Assembly (NCBI GenBank): GCA_013822735.1
Contig: PNKZ01000001.1
Location: 1,049,434-1,113,433, forward strand
Length of the DNA stretch: 64,000 nucleotides
DNA from: Pirellula sp.
GTDB lineage: Bacteria; Planctomycetota; Planctomycetia; Pirellulales; PNKZ01
Direction of reading: 5' to 3'
The position numbers were made by a program, and so were the translations under genes. Within the stretch, counting starts at the first letter, position 1. Each line of letters starts with the position of its first letter. Below, one piece after another: positions 26,032-35,610 of this stretch. The notes below the pieces were generated by a model that ran no database searches, had not been told where the DNA came from, and saw only the letters and a program-made list of their open reading frames with translations.

Positions 26032-26316
26032 ATGCGTAAGTTTTTCAGCTACCTGACGGTTGCCGCTTTGGTTCTGGGCGTTGCCGCCCCCGCTTTCGCC
26101 GCCGACAAGGCCGACAAGCCGAAGGTTGATCCCGCCGAAGCCTTCAAGAAGATGGACAAGGACAGCGACGGTTCGTTGACCGAAGCGGAAGTCGTCGGCA
26201 AGAAGACCGGCGAAATGGCCGACAAGGCCAAGGCCATGTTCGCGAAGAAGGACAAGGATAAAGACGGCAAGCTGAGCCTCGAAGAATTCAAGGCCGGCGG
26301 CAAGAAGGCCAAGTAA
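26032..26316 (+). CDS. Secreted EF-hand calcium-binding protein
   Basis: A 94-residue protein with signal peptide RKFFSYLTVAALVLGVAAPAFA, cleaved before ADKADK. The mature part is a single EF-hand pair: loop one DKDSDGSLTEAE and loop two DKDKDGKLSLEE, both with acidic residues at the calcium-ligand positions. It is lysine- and aspartate-rich. It should bind calcium in the periplasm or outside the cell, but the target is unknown. A strong terminator begins 42 bases after the stop, so the gene is a single-gene transcript. Confidence 0.9.
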   Translation: MRKFFSYLTVAALVLGVAAPAFAADKADKPKVDPAEAFKKMDKDSDGSLTEAEVVGKKTGEMADKAKAMFAKKDKDKDGKLSLEEFKAGGKKAK

Positions 26317-26358
26317 CAAGTAAGCTGAGCGATACACTCGCTAAGACGAAAATACGAA

Positions 26359-26392
26359 ACGCCGGAGCGCACGTAGCGCTCCGGCGTTTTTT
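26359..26392 (+). terminator. Rho-independent terminator after EF-hand gene
   Basis: Arms ACGCCGGAGCGC and GCGCTCCGGCGT (12 pairs, ACGTA loop) end in six Ts. It terminates the EF-hand transcript. Confidence 0.92.
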
Positions 26393-26424
26393 GTTGAGCG
26401 AGCTGATCGAGAGATGCCGGCGAG

Positions 26425-27195
26425 CTAAAACGTCTTGCAGAGCGTCCCGCCGTCGACCAGCAGCACGCTGCCGGTAATGTAGCTGCCGGCGTCGGAGGCC
26501 AAGAGCAAAGCCGGGCCGGCGAGCTCGCGCGGATCGCCCCAACGTCCGAGCGCCGTGCGGTCGGCGAACGTCTTCTTTTCGGCGTCGCTGAGCATCTTGC
26601 CGGGCAGGTCGGTGAGAAACGGTCCCGGCGCGATGCAGTTGCAGGTGATGCCGTAGGCCCCCACGTCTTGCGCCGTCGCCTTGCACATGCCGACGAGCGC
26701 CGCCTTCGTCGCCGAGTAGGAATTGCGTCCTTCCTTGCTGGCGAGCCCCATGATCGACGAAATGTGAATGATGCGACCCCAGCGGCGCTCTTTCATCTGC
26801 GGCACCACGGCGCGCGTCAGAGCCATGACGCTATTGAGGTTCAGTTCGATGATGCGATCCCATTCGGCGTCGGTGATCACGTCGATTTGCTGCGGCGTAT
26901 TGCCGCCGGCGTTGTTGACGACGATGTCGACCTTGCCGAGCCGTTGCGTTGCGTCGGCTGCAAGCTTCGCGACGGCGGTCCGATCGAGCATATCGGCCAC
27001 GGCGTACTCGACGCGTACCTTCAAGCCGTGGCCAATTTCTTCCGCCGCCGAGCGGAGTTCGTCTTCATGCCGACTACTGATGAGCACATCGGCGCCCGCT
27101 TCCGCGAAGCCCCGGGCCATTGCTTTCCCTAAGCCGCGGCTACCGCCGGTAATCAATGCCGAACGACCTTGAAGATTGAAAAGCGGGCTGCTCAT
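26425..27195 (-). CDS. Short-chain dehydrogenase/reductase
   Basis: A 256-residue SDR of classical type. The NAD(P)-binding loop is TGGSRGLGKA, the structural motif NNAGGNT, the catalytic serine lies in HISSIMG, and the catalytic YxxxK is YSATK. The C-terminus has PGPFLTDL and SYITGSVLLVDGGT. It resembles gluconate 5-dehydrogenase and similar sugar or polyol SDRs, but substrate specificity cannot be read. I chose the ATG at 27195, where homology begins; the frame extends to 27225. It is monocistronic, with a terminator for the opposite strand 30 bases beyond its stop. Confidence 0.9.
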   Translation of the reverse strand: MSSPLFNLQGRSALITGGSRGLGKAMARGFAEAGADVLISSRHEDELRSAAEEIGHGLKVRVEYAVADMLDRTAVAKLAADATQRLGKVDIVVNNAGGNTPQQIDVITDAEWDRIIELNLNSVMALTRAVVPQMKERRWGRIIHISSIMGLASKEGRNSYSATKAALVGMCKATAQDVGAYGITCNCIAPGPFLTDLPGKMLSDAEKKTFADRTALGRWGDPRELAGPALLLASDAGSYITGSVLLVDGGTLCKTF

Positions 27196-27522
27196 GGATG
27201 GCGACTTTCTAAAAACGGCGGGCATGAGGCGGGCGGAAATTGCGACAATCGGCGGAGCACACGAGGCGGGGACTTCGCGCTCGGCACAATCTTGCGGCTC
27301 GCGCCGGCCGATGTCAATCCGGCGTCGGCAACCGACGGAAAGCGAAATCCCTACAGATTGCGACGATACCTAACTTGATATCCGCCGTGCGTTTCCGGCA
27401 CATCGACGACGGCAGGCCCTTGTGACGCCGGCAAGCTGTTGTCACCATATTACTTTCCCGATACGCAACTTGTTCTGACTGCGAGGATCGTTCGGCCCGA
27501 ATCTTCGGGACCGACCAACTAC
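27196..27522. other. Divergent intergenic region, SDR / permease
   Basis: 327 bases between divergent starts. A TTG-initiated extension of the permease frame reaches back to 27439, but its residues do not look like the family. I see no clear promoter, terminator or RNA. Confidence 0.35.
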
Positions 27523-29550
27523 ATGGGCGCTTCCCCTGCGCAAGCCGTAGACGTTGTTCAGCCGCATCACGATGAACACGGTCACGGCCACCATCACCAG
27601 AGCATGTGGCTCGGTGTCATGTGTCTGACGGGCGTCGACTATTTCAGTACGCTCGGCTACCAACCCTCGATCGCGTTCGAAGCGGCCGGCATTCTCGCGC
27701 CGGTAGCGACCGTCGTGCTGGTGCTCGTCACGCTGTTTGGCGCCTTGCCCGTGTATTCGCACGTCGCGAGCGTATCGCCCAACGGCCAAGGCTCGATCCA
27801 AATGCTCGAGCGCCTGATGCGCGGCTGGACGGCGAAGGTCGTCGTGCTGACGCTGTTGGGCTTCGCCGCCACCGACTTTGTGATTACCAAAACGCTTTCG
27901 GCCGCGGATGCCGCCGAGCATCTACTGCATAACCCCATTTGGGAAGAGCACGGTCCGGCGTGGCTCGCAGCATGGTCGACCACCGGGCAACGCATGGCCA
28001 TCACCATGTTTATGCTCGTGCTTTTGGGCGCCAGCTTCATGCGCGGCTTCAAAGAAGTGATCGGGATGGCCGTCGGCATCGTCGGCGTCTATCTCGTGTT
28101 GAACGTCATCGTGATCGGCAGCGGACTCTTTTACTTAGCGACCCATCCCGAGCGGCTGCAACTTTGGTTTGAGCATCTCCTGGCCGGTACGGAACATTGG
28201 GAGATCGAGCATTCCGAGCATTTCCCTTTTTTAGACAAGGGGATCGTCTCGATCTTCGTCGTCAGCGCATTGATCTTTCCTAAGCTTGCGCTGGGCTTGA
28301 GCGGTTTTGAGACCGGCGTCGCCGTGATGCCGCTCATTAGGGGAGACGACGACGATACGCCGGAACATCCGCGCGGCCGAATTCGTAATGCGCGGAAGCT
28401 GCTCGTCACGGCGGCGTTGATTATGTCGGCCCTGTTGCTGGGGTCGTCGTTGGTGACGGCGATGTTGATCGAACCGACGGAATTGCACGCCGCCACCGAG
28501 TTGGGCGGCGGCCATGCGAAGGACCGCGCCTTGGCGTACATCGCGCATGGCGAAGGGGCGCGCGTCATCAATCCGCTCTTTGGTCCGATTTTCGGCACCA
28601 TCTACGACATTGCGACGATCGTCATCCTTGGGTTCGCAGGCGCCAGCGCCATGGCGGGCTTGTTGGCCTTGGTGCCGCGATACTTGCCGCGCTACGGCAT
28701 GGCTCCGGAATGGGCCCGCGTCACGCACTTGCTCGTCATCATGTTTACGTTCATCAACTTGCTGGTGACGTGGGTCTTCAAGGCCGACGTCAGTGCGCAA
28801 GGCGGGGCTTACGCCACGGGCGTACTCGTGCTGATGTCGAGCGCCTGCGTGGCGACGGTGATCGACGTCTTCCGCTCTCACAAGGATCGGTTCATCCTGT
28901 TTCGCATTCCCTGGGGCTATTTGCTGATCTGCGCGGTGTTTCTTTACACCACAACGGCGAACATGATCGAGCGCCCCGACGGCATCAAGATCGCCAGCTG
29001 CTTCATCGGCGCGGTGCTCGTCTTGTCGTTCGCGTCTCGCTTGTCGCGCAGCACCGAGCTCCGCTTCGAGGGCTTCGCCTTTACCGATCCGACTTCGCGG
29101 TTCCTTTGGGACAGCTTGAAGCACTTGGAATTCCCGGTGCTGGTGCCGCATCGTCCCGGCCGGCAAAGTTTGGAAAGCAAAGAACAAGGCATTCGCGAAT
29201 TACATCGCTTGCCCCCCGAGGTGCCGATCGTGTTCGTCGAGGCGGAACTCGGCGACCCGAGCGAGTTTTCGCACATTCCGTTAATGGAAGTGATCGAAAC
29301 CGAAGGGAAGTTCATCATTCGGATTAAGCGCTGCGCTTCGATCGCGCATGCGGTCGCCGCGGCGGCGTTGGAGCTTTCGAAGGTCGGTAAGCCGCCGGAG
29401 ATTCACTTCGGCTGGAGCGACGAAAGCCCGCTGGCCGCGAGCTTCAGCTTCTTGCTGTTCGGCGAAGGAAACGTACCGTGGATGGTGCGCTCGCTCATCA
29501 ACAAAGTACAACCCGACCCGGAACGCCAGCCGCGTGTGGTGATCGGATAG
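27523..29550 (+). CDS. APC-superfamily amino-acid permease
   Basis: A 675-residue transporter. A His-rich N-terminal tail (HHDEHGHGHHHQS) precedes a typical APC opening TGVDYFSTLGYQPSIAFEAAG. About twelve membrane segments follow (ITMFMLVLLGASFMRGF, SIFVVSALIFPKLALGL, LLVIMFTFINLLVTWVF). The C-terminal 130 residues are soluble (RFEGFAFTDPTSRFLWDS onward) and may regulate transport. It would import amino acids or another small substrate by proton or sodium coupling; the substrate cannot be told. I chose ATG 27523 over an upstream TTG because the TM domain is complete from there. Confidence 0.8.
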   Translation: MGASPAQAVDVVQPHHDEHGHGHHHQSMWLGVMCLTGVDYFSTLGYQPSIAFEAAGILAPVATVVLVLVTLFGALPVYSHVASVSPNGQGSIQMLERLMRGWTAKVVVLTLLGFAATDFVITKTLSAADAAEHLLHNPIWEEHGPAWLAAWSTTGQRMAITMFMLVLLGASFMRGFKEVIGMAVGIVGVYLVLNVIVIGSGLFYLATHPERLQLWFEHLLAGTEHWEIEHSEHFPFLDKGIVSIFVVSALIFPKLALGLSGFETGVAVMPLIRGDDDDTPEHPRGRIRNARKLLVTAALIMSALLLGSSLVTAMLIEPTELHAATELGGGHAKDRALAYIAHGEGARVINPLFGPIFGTIYDIATIVILGFAGASAMAGLLALVPRYLPRYGMAPEWARVTHLLVIMFTFINLLVTWVFKADVSAQGGAYATGVLVLMSSACVATVIDVFRSHKDRFILFRIPWGYLLICAVFLYTTTANMIERPDGIKIASCFIGAVLVLSFASRLSRSTELRFEGFAFTDPTSRFLWDSLKHLEFPVLVPHRPGRQSLESKEQGIRELHRLPPEVPIVFVEAELGDPSEFSHIPLMEVIETEGKFIIRIKRCASIAHAVAAAALELSKVGKPPEIHFGWSDESPLAASFSFLLFGEGNVPWMVRSLINKVQPDPERQPRVVIG

Positions 29551-29618
29551 TTGCCCGTCAATTGCGCGCAGCATTGCGATCGCTCCCGGCGAGCCGCTGG
29601 GAGCGAACGAAGTCGCGA

Positions 29619-29900
29619 CTAACGAGGAACGGCTAACGGAGTACGTTTCTCGGTAATCACCGGGCTCACTCGCGACATTTCCTCGTTGACTGCGATGAAT
29701 TCCTTCATATTCGCCGGAACCTCGACATCTTGGTAGATTGCCGACGTGGGGCATTCCGGTGCGCACGCGCAGCAGTCAATGCACGAGTCGGGATCGATAT
29801 ACAACATCTTCTCTCCTTCGCGAAACGATTCGCAGGGACAGACGACAAGGCAATCTGTATAGCGGCATCCAAAGCAAGATGCCGTAACGACGTGGGCCAT
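29619..29900 (-). CDS. fdxA: Ferredoxin, FdxA-type with two clusters
   Basis: A 93-residue ferredoxin starting MAHVVTASCFGCRYTDCLVVCPCESF, followed by the second motif CIDCCACAPECPTSAI. Eight or nine cysteines form the ligands of the 7Fe/8Fe ferredoxins of the FdxA family, which carry electrons in the cytoplasm. The N-terminal pattern, with the GCRYTDC motif and the ASCF region, fits the family. The frame is open upstream to 29996, but ATG 29900 is the family start. No redox partner is next to it, and it diverges from the sigma-kinase gene. Confidence 0.92.
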   Translation of the reverse strand: MAHVVTASCFGCRYTDCLVVCPCESFREGEKMLYIDPDSCIDCCACAPECPTSAIYQDVEVPANMKEFIAVNEEMSRVSPVITEKRTPLAVPR

Positions 29901-30020
29901 GGTGCGCAGCTCCCAAAGTATCGGCGACATCCCGACTGCCTCGAAAAGTCTCGGCAGCCACGTTCGCCTATTGGGTAGATGCGGAAATGCGGACACTGGC
30001 GGACAAGATTCCTAAAAAAG

Positions 30021-31465
30021 ATGTCCGAAGAGTCGTTATCGCTGGGAAGGCGTTACTTTCAGGGGGATCGATCCGCCGAGGCGTTGCTATTCCAACGCTA
30101 TGTTCGTCGCCTCACGATCTTGGCCCGTTCGCGACTTGCCAAACGCGACTCGCCAAAAGGATCGGCGCACGGGTCGACCCCGACGACGCCGTTCAATCGG
30201 CGTTTCGGAGCTTCTTTATCGGCGCGCGAACGGGCAAGTTCACGCTCAACGAAAGCGACGACCTGTGGCGACTGTTGGCCACGATTACGGCTCGCAAGGT
30301 TGCGCGACTTAACGAACGTCATAGCGCTGCGAAGCGCTCGGTGAAGAAAGAGCAAGCGACGGAGGCGAATGACGATTCCGCTGCAGATTGGGAGGCGGCC
30401 GACCATCGGTACGTCGGACCAGTCGAGTCGGCTGTGCTCGCGGAAGAACTCTCGCTTCTAATGGCCGGCCTTAAATCGGAACTGCGATCTATTCTCGAAC
30501 TCCGACTCCAAGACGAATCGATTGACTCGATTGCGGAGCGACTGGGGAAGTCGCCGCGGACGATCCGGCGGCGTGTGGAAGAACTTCGCCAGATCGTGGC
30601 GAGTCGCATGGCAGAGAGCGATCAGACGCCGCTTCCTGATGCCGTAGGCGATTCCGCGTCCGCCGCCGCGCACGGCAGCAGCACTCTGTCGGCGCCGAGT
30701 ACGAGCATCGATTATCACGACTTGCTCATCCAATCGCACCTCGGCAGCGGCGGCGTGGGTAAGGTGTATCGAGCATGGCGACGTAGTGACGGAGCCACGT
30801 TTGCACTGAAGGTCCTAAAGAAAAAATTCCATCAGAACCGCGGGGCGGTCGCCCAGTTTCTCGAAGAGTCGCAAATCATCGCCGGTTTGAATCATCCGGG
30901 AATCGTGAACGTTTACGGCTTGGGAAAGATGCCGGGCGGCGGCAATTTCTTTCTTATGGATCTGCTGCCGGGCCCGAGCCTGGGGCAGGTTCAACGAGGA
31001 TCATTCGATTCCGAAACCATCAAACGATGGCTCCGACGATTAATTGACGCACTTTTGTGCGCCCACGAACGAGGTGTCGTTCATTGCGACTTGAAACCAA
31101 GCAACGTACTTTTGAATGCCGAAGGCGAACCCGTCATCGTGGACTTCGGGTTCGCGACGTCGGCACGCACTTCGGTGGTCGGTGCTACTCCGGCATTTGC
31201 AGCCCCAGAGTTGCTCGAGCCCCGACTGGGAGTGATTTCCTCGGCGACGGATGTTTGGGGAATCGGCGCAATTCTCTATTGGTTGATCTTCCAGAAGGCG
31301 CCGCGCTCCGTCCAAGGAATTGCGAGTTGCTTAGAAGCTCCCCTGCCGCGTACGGTCGATCAAGGGCTCTGCGAGATATGCCGACTTTGCCTCCAGGTTG
31401 ATCCGAGTTGCCGACCTGCGCTAGAGCCGCTGCGTGAGCGGCTCTCGGCAATATCTGCGCAATGA
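30021..31465 (+). CDS. ECF sigma factor-Ser/Thr kinase fusion, frameshifted by a 14-base duplication
   Basis: The sigma part starts at ATG 30021 (MSEESLSLGRRYFQGDRSAEAL) in one frame up to about 30145. It continues in another frame (RIGARVDPDDAVQSAFRSFF) through region 4 (SIAERLGKSPRTIRRRVEEL) into a kinase domain. The kinase shows LGSGGVGKVYRAW, FALKVL, HCDLKPSN and DFGFA, with HCD replacing HRD. The break is a near-perfect tandem repeat of 14 bases (30132-30145 and 30146-30159); removing one copy restores ...RSRLAKRIGARVD and a 476-residue protein. As read, the first 120 or so codons and the rest are separate open frames. A kinase-fused sigma factor would link a signal to transcription. Confidence 0.8.
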
Positions 31466-31505
31466 ATTGAATCGATTAAGTTACCCGGAGCGGAATCTCA
31501 TCGAG

Positions 31506-31937
31506 CTATTTGGCCGGCTCTTCGTCGCCTGCTTTCACGAGCGTGAACGCGCCGTGTTGCGTGCCGAAGCGGTAGGCTTCGATGACGAACTCTCCTTCGA
31601 GACGATCGTCGGCGGTGAGTTTGCCGTGGAGGACGACGTCGTCTTCGCCGTCGCCGTAGCGGAGCGTTAAGACGTTCGGCGTGTCGGCGCCGACGAAGCG
31701 CACTTCGGGATCGTCTTTCAACTCGAGCACGACCTTGCCGCGCTGGAACGAAAGTTTCATCGATTCCGCGTCGTCGCTGACGCCGTACTCTTCATAGATC
31801 TGAATACGTAACGAATACGCCCCGGGCGACAACGAAAAATGGGGCGAAGCGGGCAACACCGAGGCCGCAGGCCATGCCGCAGTTCCCTGCATGGCGACCC
31901 CGAGCGCCGCAATCCCTGCGGCCAACAATCGGTGCAT
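31506..31937 (-). CDS. Small secreted protein, unknown
   Basis: A 143-residue protein with an N-terminal signal peptide (HRLLAAGIAALGVAMQGTAAWPA). The remainder is predicted beta-rich with alternating charge (SMKLSFQRGKVVLELKDDPEVRF, GKLTADDRLEGEFVIEAY), suggesting a small periplasmic beta-sandwich. No known motif is seen. It stands alone on the minus strand between the sigma-kinase and helicase genes. Confidence 0.7.
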   Translation of the reverse strand: MHRLLAAGIAALGVAMQGTAAWPAASVLPASPHFSLSPGAYSLRIQIYEEYGVSDDAESMKLSFQRGKVVLELKDDPEVRFVGADTPNVLTLRYGDGEDDVVLHGKLTADDRLEGEFVIEAYRFGTQHGAFTLVKAGDEEPAK

Positions 31938-32153
31938 AACAAGTTTCTCCCACGTTTACCGAAACGTGCGAGCGACGGTTCGCTCGCAGTGGAAGGAGCA
32001 CACGTAGGGAGCTTAACCAACCTTCCGAAGTTAGACAAATTTCGGGAGAAGCATCCGCGCCGAAGCGCCGCGAAATTGCCGGAGATTCCGGGCGACAGTG
32101 CGGAAAACCCCATGCTTGAGCGTGAGGTTGCTTCATCACAGCCGCAAATGAGA

Positions 32154-33962
32154 TCAGGCCGCGAAGCGGATCGGGCCTTGCGGGCTGCGCAGTCTGAAGA
32201 GCCCGAAGATCTCGTCGTGCGTCAGCCCGCTCTGCGCTGCCGAAGGTTCGACGTCGGAGAAGATCGAATCGAACAGCTCGCGCTTTTCGCGGAGTACCTG
32301 ATCGATCCGTTGTTCGATGGTGTCGGCCGCCACAAAGCGCGTGACCGTCACCGGCCCGGCGGCGCCGATGCGATGCGCTCGATTAATCGCCTGGTCTTCC
32401 ACGGCCGGGTTCCACCAGCGATCGTAGAGAAACACATAGCCGGCAAATTGCAGATTGAGCCCTACCGCGCCGGCACCGTAGCTCATGAGCAAGATCGGGT
32501 GTTTCTTATCTTCTTTAAACCGCTTCAGCACGCCGTCACGCTTGGCCGACGGGATCTGCCCGTGGTAGTAGAGCGGGTTCAAGTGGCCGAGCCGGTCGCC
32601 GAGCTTCTCCAGCGTTTCGACCCACTGACTGAAAATGAGCGCCTTGCGGCCGCCGGCGACCACTTCCTCCAGGTCGGCCTCTAGGCGTTCGAGCTTGGCG
32701 CTTTCGCCGGTGAGCGGATCGAAGTTGCAGATCTGCTTGAGCCGCATCACGAGTTCGAAGACGTGTTGAATCGTCAGGCCGGGGCCCATGTCGGTGAGCC
32801 GGAGCACCCCTTCTTCTTCCGCCAAGCGATAGGTTTCTCGCTGCGCCGCAGAGAGTTCGATTTCCACGTCGCGAAACATCTTCGGCGGTAGGTCGGTGAG
32901 CACCTTGTCCTTGGTGCGGCGAATAATGTAGTCGGCCGCCAGCGTTCCCATGCGGCGCGGCTTCATGCCGGGCGTTAGATAGCCGGGCTGCAGAAACTCG
33001 AAAATGCCGACGAGGTCGTCGGCGCTGTTTTCCACCGGCGTACCCGTGAGCGCCCAACTGCGCGTGCGCCGGATCGAGCGAACGACTTCGCTCGTGGTGC
33101 CGGAGCGGTTCTTGATCCGCTGCGATTCGTCGAGCACCACGAGATCGAACTTCAGCGACTCGTCGTCGATGATGTCGCGATCCCGAACCACAACTTCATA
33201 GTTGGCGATCTTGACGGGCGACTCGGTCTGGTGCCATTGCCAGCGCCGCTTCGCTTGGTCCCCTTCGATGATTGTCAGCGGCAGTTCGCCCGCCCACGTT
33301 TGAAACTCGCGTTGCCAATTGGTTACCAGCGGCTTCGGGCAGACGAGCAACACGTTGCGGAGCTCGCCGGCATGCAGCAGCAAGCGCACCGTGGTAATGG
33401 CCTGCATCGTTTTGCCGAGGCCCATCTCGTCGGCCAAGATCGCCGCGAAGCGCGGATACAAAAAGGCGATGCCTTCAAACTGATACGGAAACGGCGTGAA
33501 CGGGAAGTCCAGCGTGCCGCCGGTAAACACGCTTTCTAGCGGCGGCTGAAGGACGTAGTAGAGGCGATCTTCCAGCTTCACGACGTCTTTCGGCGGGGCG
33601 ATCCGCGTCGACGACTTGAACGCCTTCGCTCCGCCCGCCGCGTCATTTGCCGGTTCCACATTCGTCGGTGCCGGGGCTGTCGCCGTCTTCGCAGCTTGGG
33701 CGGCGACGAACTTCTCGCGCCAGCCGGGCGTCTGAGGAAAGAAGAAGCTGCGGACCTTGAGCCGATCGGCGCGGATCGGCACCGACGCGATGCCGGGCCT
33801 CCATGATTCGACGGCGATCGAACTGGCCGCCACGTCGATTTGCGGCGAACTCGAAGAGACGATCACGTCGAGCGCGGCGGGGGCCTTCAGCTCTTGCGCG
33901 GCACGGAGAAACAACGCGGCGTCTTGCGCGGCTTGCGAGCCGGCGGCGGCGTAGTCGCTCAT
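32154..33962 (-). CDS. SNF2-family helicase
   Basis: A 602-residue ATP-dependent DNA translocase of the Swi2/Snf2 family. Motif I reads DEMGLGKT, motif II DESQ (in place of DEAH), motif III LTGTPVENS, and the C-terminal half carries motif V SYGAGAVGLNLQFAGYVF and motif VI QAINRAHRIGAAGPV. The N-terminal 150 residues are not typical of known accessory domains. Bacterial members alter DNA-protein complexes such as RNA polymerase or recombination intermediates; the target is unknown. The gene upstream on the same strand overlaps it by four bases, so they form an operon. Confidence 0.93.
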   Translation of the reverse strand: MSDYAAAGSQAAQDAALFLRAAQELKAPAALDVIVSSSSPQIDVAASSIAVESWRPGIASVPIRADRLKVRSFFFPQTPGWREKFVAAQAAKTATAPAPTNVEPANDAAGGAKAFKSSTRIAPPKDVVKLEDRLYYVLQPPLESVFTGGTLDFPFTPFPYQFEGIAFLYPRFAAILADEMGLGKTMQAITTVRLLLHAGELRNVLLVCPKPLVTNWQREFQTWAGELPLTIIEGDQAKRRWQWHQTESPVKIANYEVVVRDRDIIDDESLKFDLVVLDESQRIKNRSGTTSEVVRSIRRTRSWALTGTPVENSADDLVGIFEFLQPGYLTPGMKPRRMGTLAADYIIRRTKDKVLTDLPPKMFRDVEIELSAAQRETYRLAEEEGVLRLTDMGPGLTIQHVFELVMRLKQICNFDPLTGESAKLERLEADLEEVVAGGRKALIFSQWVETLEKLGDRLGHLNPLYYHGQIPSAKRDGVLKRFKEDKKHPILLMSYGAGAVGLNLQFAGYVFLYDRWWNPAVEDQAINRAHRIGAAGPVTVTRFVAADTIEQRIDQVLREKRELFDSIFSDVEPSAAQSGLTHDEIFGLFRLRSPQGPIRFAA

Positions 33963-34513
33963 CGGCCGCTCCGCTGTGCTTCCTCAATTGCTCCGCGAAT
34001 CCGCGCAAACGGCTCGGCTAAGTCGAAGTGCTCCGGCAATAGCCCCAGCCCCTGCTCCAGCGCCGCGGCGTCGCCGGCAAATCGTTTCGGCAGCGCCAGC
34101 TTGCGAGGGCCGAAGTGCACATGGTGCAGCCCGCGCTCATGCGCCGCATCGACGCGAAACAGCGGACGATCCTCGGCCTCGGGCGCGGCGTCGGCGACGA
34201 CCATCGCCACCGGCGCGTCGACAAACTCCCGCACCGCCAATGCCGCGGCGTTCTCGACGCAAAGGAACGTCGGAGCGCTCGTTGCTTTGGCCAGGAGCGC
34301 GGCCCCGATCGCTTCGCCGTAGAGGTACGATTCGAGCGACGCGCCGTAGAGAATCTCTTGAGCCCGGTTCGGCTTGATCGGTGCGGTGCAATGAAACTCC
34401 AACGGCCGGCCGCTCTTGTTGAGCAGCAACAGGCCGCCGAACAGCCCATGCTGCTCATGCGCCACAACGGTGTAAAAGCCTCCGACGGCCGACGGCTTAT
34501 CGCCCGAACCCAT
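33959..34513 (-). CDS. Conserved-looking unknown protein co-transcribed with SNF2 helicase
   Basis: A 184-residue protein in translational overlap (ATGA) with the helicase. The ATG at 34513 follows GGAG, and the upstream extension to 34687 is composition-poor and basic. It lacks a signal peptide. A core of alternating beta strands (GGFYTVVAHEQHGLFGGLLLLNKSG, PTFLCVENAAALAVREFV) with a C-terminal helix suggests a compact alpha/beta fold. I do not recognise the family; the operon link suggests a helicase partner. Confidence 0.7.
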   Translation of the reverse strand: MGSGDKPSAVGGFYTVVAHEQHGLFGGLLLLNKSGRPLEFHCTAPIKPNRAQEILYGASLESYLYGEAIGAALLAKATSAPTFLCVENAAALAVREFVDAPVAMVVADAAPEAEDRPLFRVDAAHERGLHHVHFGPRKLALPKRFAGDAAALEQGLGLLPEHFDLAEPFARIRGAIEEAQRSGR

Positions 34514-34713
34514 GCTTGCCCTGCTCCGCGCGTTTGCCGACTTCGCTGTTGCCCATTGATGCGCCGCCTGCCGTAGTATCGGGCCAAGCGCGGGCAGACT
34601 TGAAAGGGCTCCGGGCAATCCGTTGACGGCAAGCAAGCAGCGGCCGGCCGCAGCAGAAACGCGTTGCCGGCGCTGCTTCGCGTGCAAGCAACGCCGGCGA
34701 TTCGTTACGCGCC

Positions 34714-35358
34714 TTACTTCGCGGCTGCGGGGGCCGTAATCTTCAGGTTCTTAAACGAAGCCGTTTCCCCGGCCACGGTGAAACCGACGTTGGACTTCGC
34801 CACGGCGATGTCCGGATGCTTGCCGGCCAGCGTATGTTCGCCGACTTGGGCCGTGAACTCTTCGCCCGTTTGCGTCAAACGCACGTGGTACCAGCGACCG
34901 GTTTCCAGCTTCGTTTGCAGCGTTGCGACGACGGCGGCCTTGTCCGGGCCCGCGTGATCGTGGTCGTCTTTCGTCAACCGAATTCCGATCGGCGTGATGC
35001 CGAGCCGGCTGTTGTGCCCCTTGGGGTCGTTGATCGAAAGCGAAATCGATTTGGCGCCGTCAAGTTTGAAGTCGAATTCAATCACGGCATCGGTAAACAC
35101 GACATTGTGCCGAGCAACGGCGCCGTGCTTGTCGGCTTTGAGCTCGGCCCCCTGCCAAGCTCCATCGACGAACTTCCAGTCACCCTTAGCAACTTTCCAG
35201 CCCGCGGCGTGTTGCGTGGCGAGCGGTTCGTCGAGCAATACGCCGCCGGCAGCCGGTGCGGCCGGAGTCGTGTTCGGAGCGGCGGCCGATGCCCGACCGG
35301 CAGTCGAGCACAGCCCGGCGAACAAGCACAATGCGATAAACGTGAGGTGGCGTGTCAT
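34714..35358 (-). CDS. Secreted lectin-like DUF1080/3-keto-disaccharide-hydrolase-like protein
   Basis: A 214-residue protein with a clear signal peptide (TFIALCLFAGLCSTAGRASA). The mature domain has the jelly-roll pattern of the DUF1080 (3-keto-disaccharide hydrolase) family: WKVAKGDWKFVDGAWQGAEL, VIEFDFKLDGAKSISLSIND, and ETGRWYHVRLTQTGEEFTAQV. Members of this fold bind or act on sugars outside the cell. No catalytic residue can be assigned here. It is monocistronic, with ATG at 35358. Confidence 0.75.
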   Translation of the reverse strand: MTRHLTFIALCLFAGLCSTAGRASAAAPNTTPAAPAAGGVLLDEPLATQHAAGWKVAKGDWKFVDGAWQGAELKADKHGAVARHNVVFTDAVIEFDFKLDGAKSISLSINDPKGHNSRLGITPIGIRLTKDDHDHAGPDKAAVVATLQTKLETGRWYHVRLTQTGEEFTAQVGEHTLAGKHPDIAVAKSNVGFTVAGETASFKNLKITAPAAAK

Positions 35359-35610
35359 AGCAAACGGCTCCGAGGGCGTGATGAGGAAGGCTACGCAAAC
35401 TTTGCCGACGACGCGTGCGTGCGATGTCGACGAGGCGCGAATAAAAGATCGACGTCGAAACTGGGCAATTTATCGGGGTCGCACAGCCGAGCGTTGGTTA
35501 AAAATCAGCGGGAAAGGCGGCATGGTCGTTACAAATTCCTCGACAATCCTTCGCAGCGCCGCCTATACTGGGCCCTGTGGCAGCCTAGGATGAGCCGCTC
35601 GGAGAGTTCG

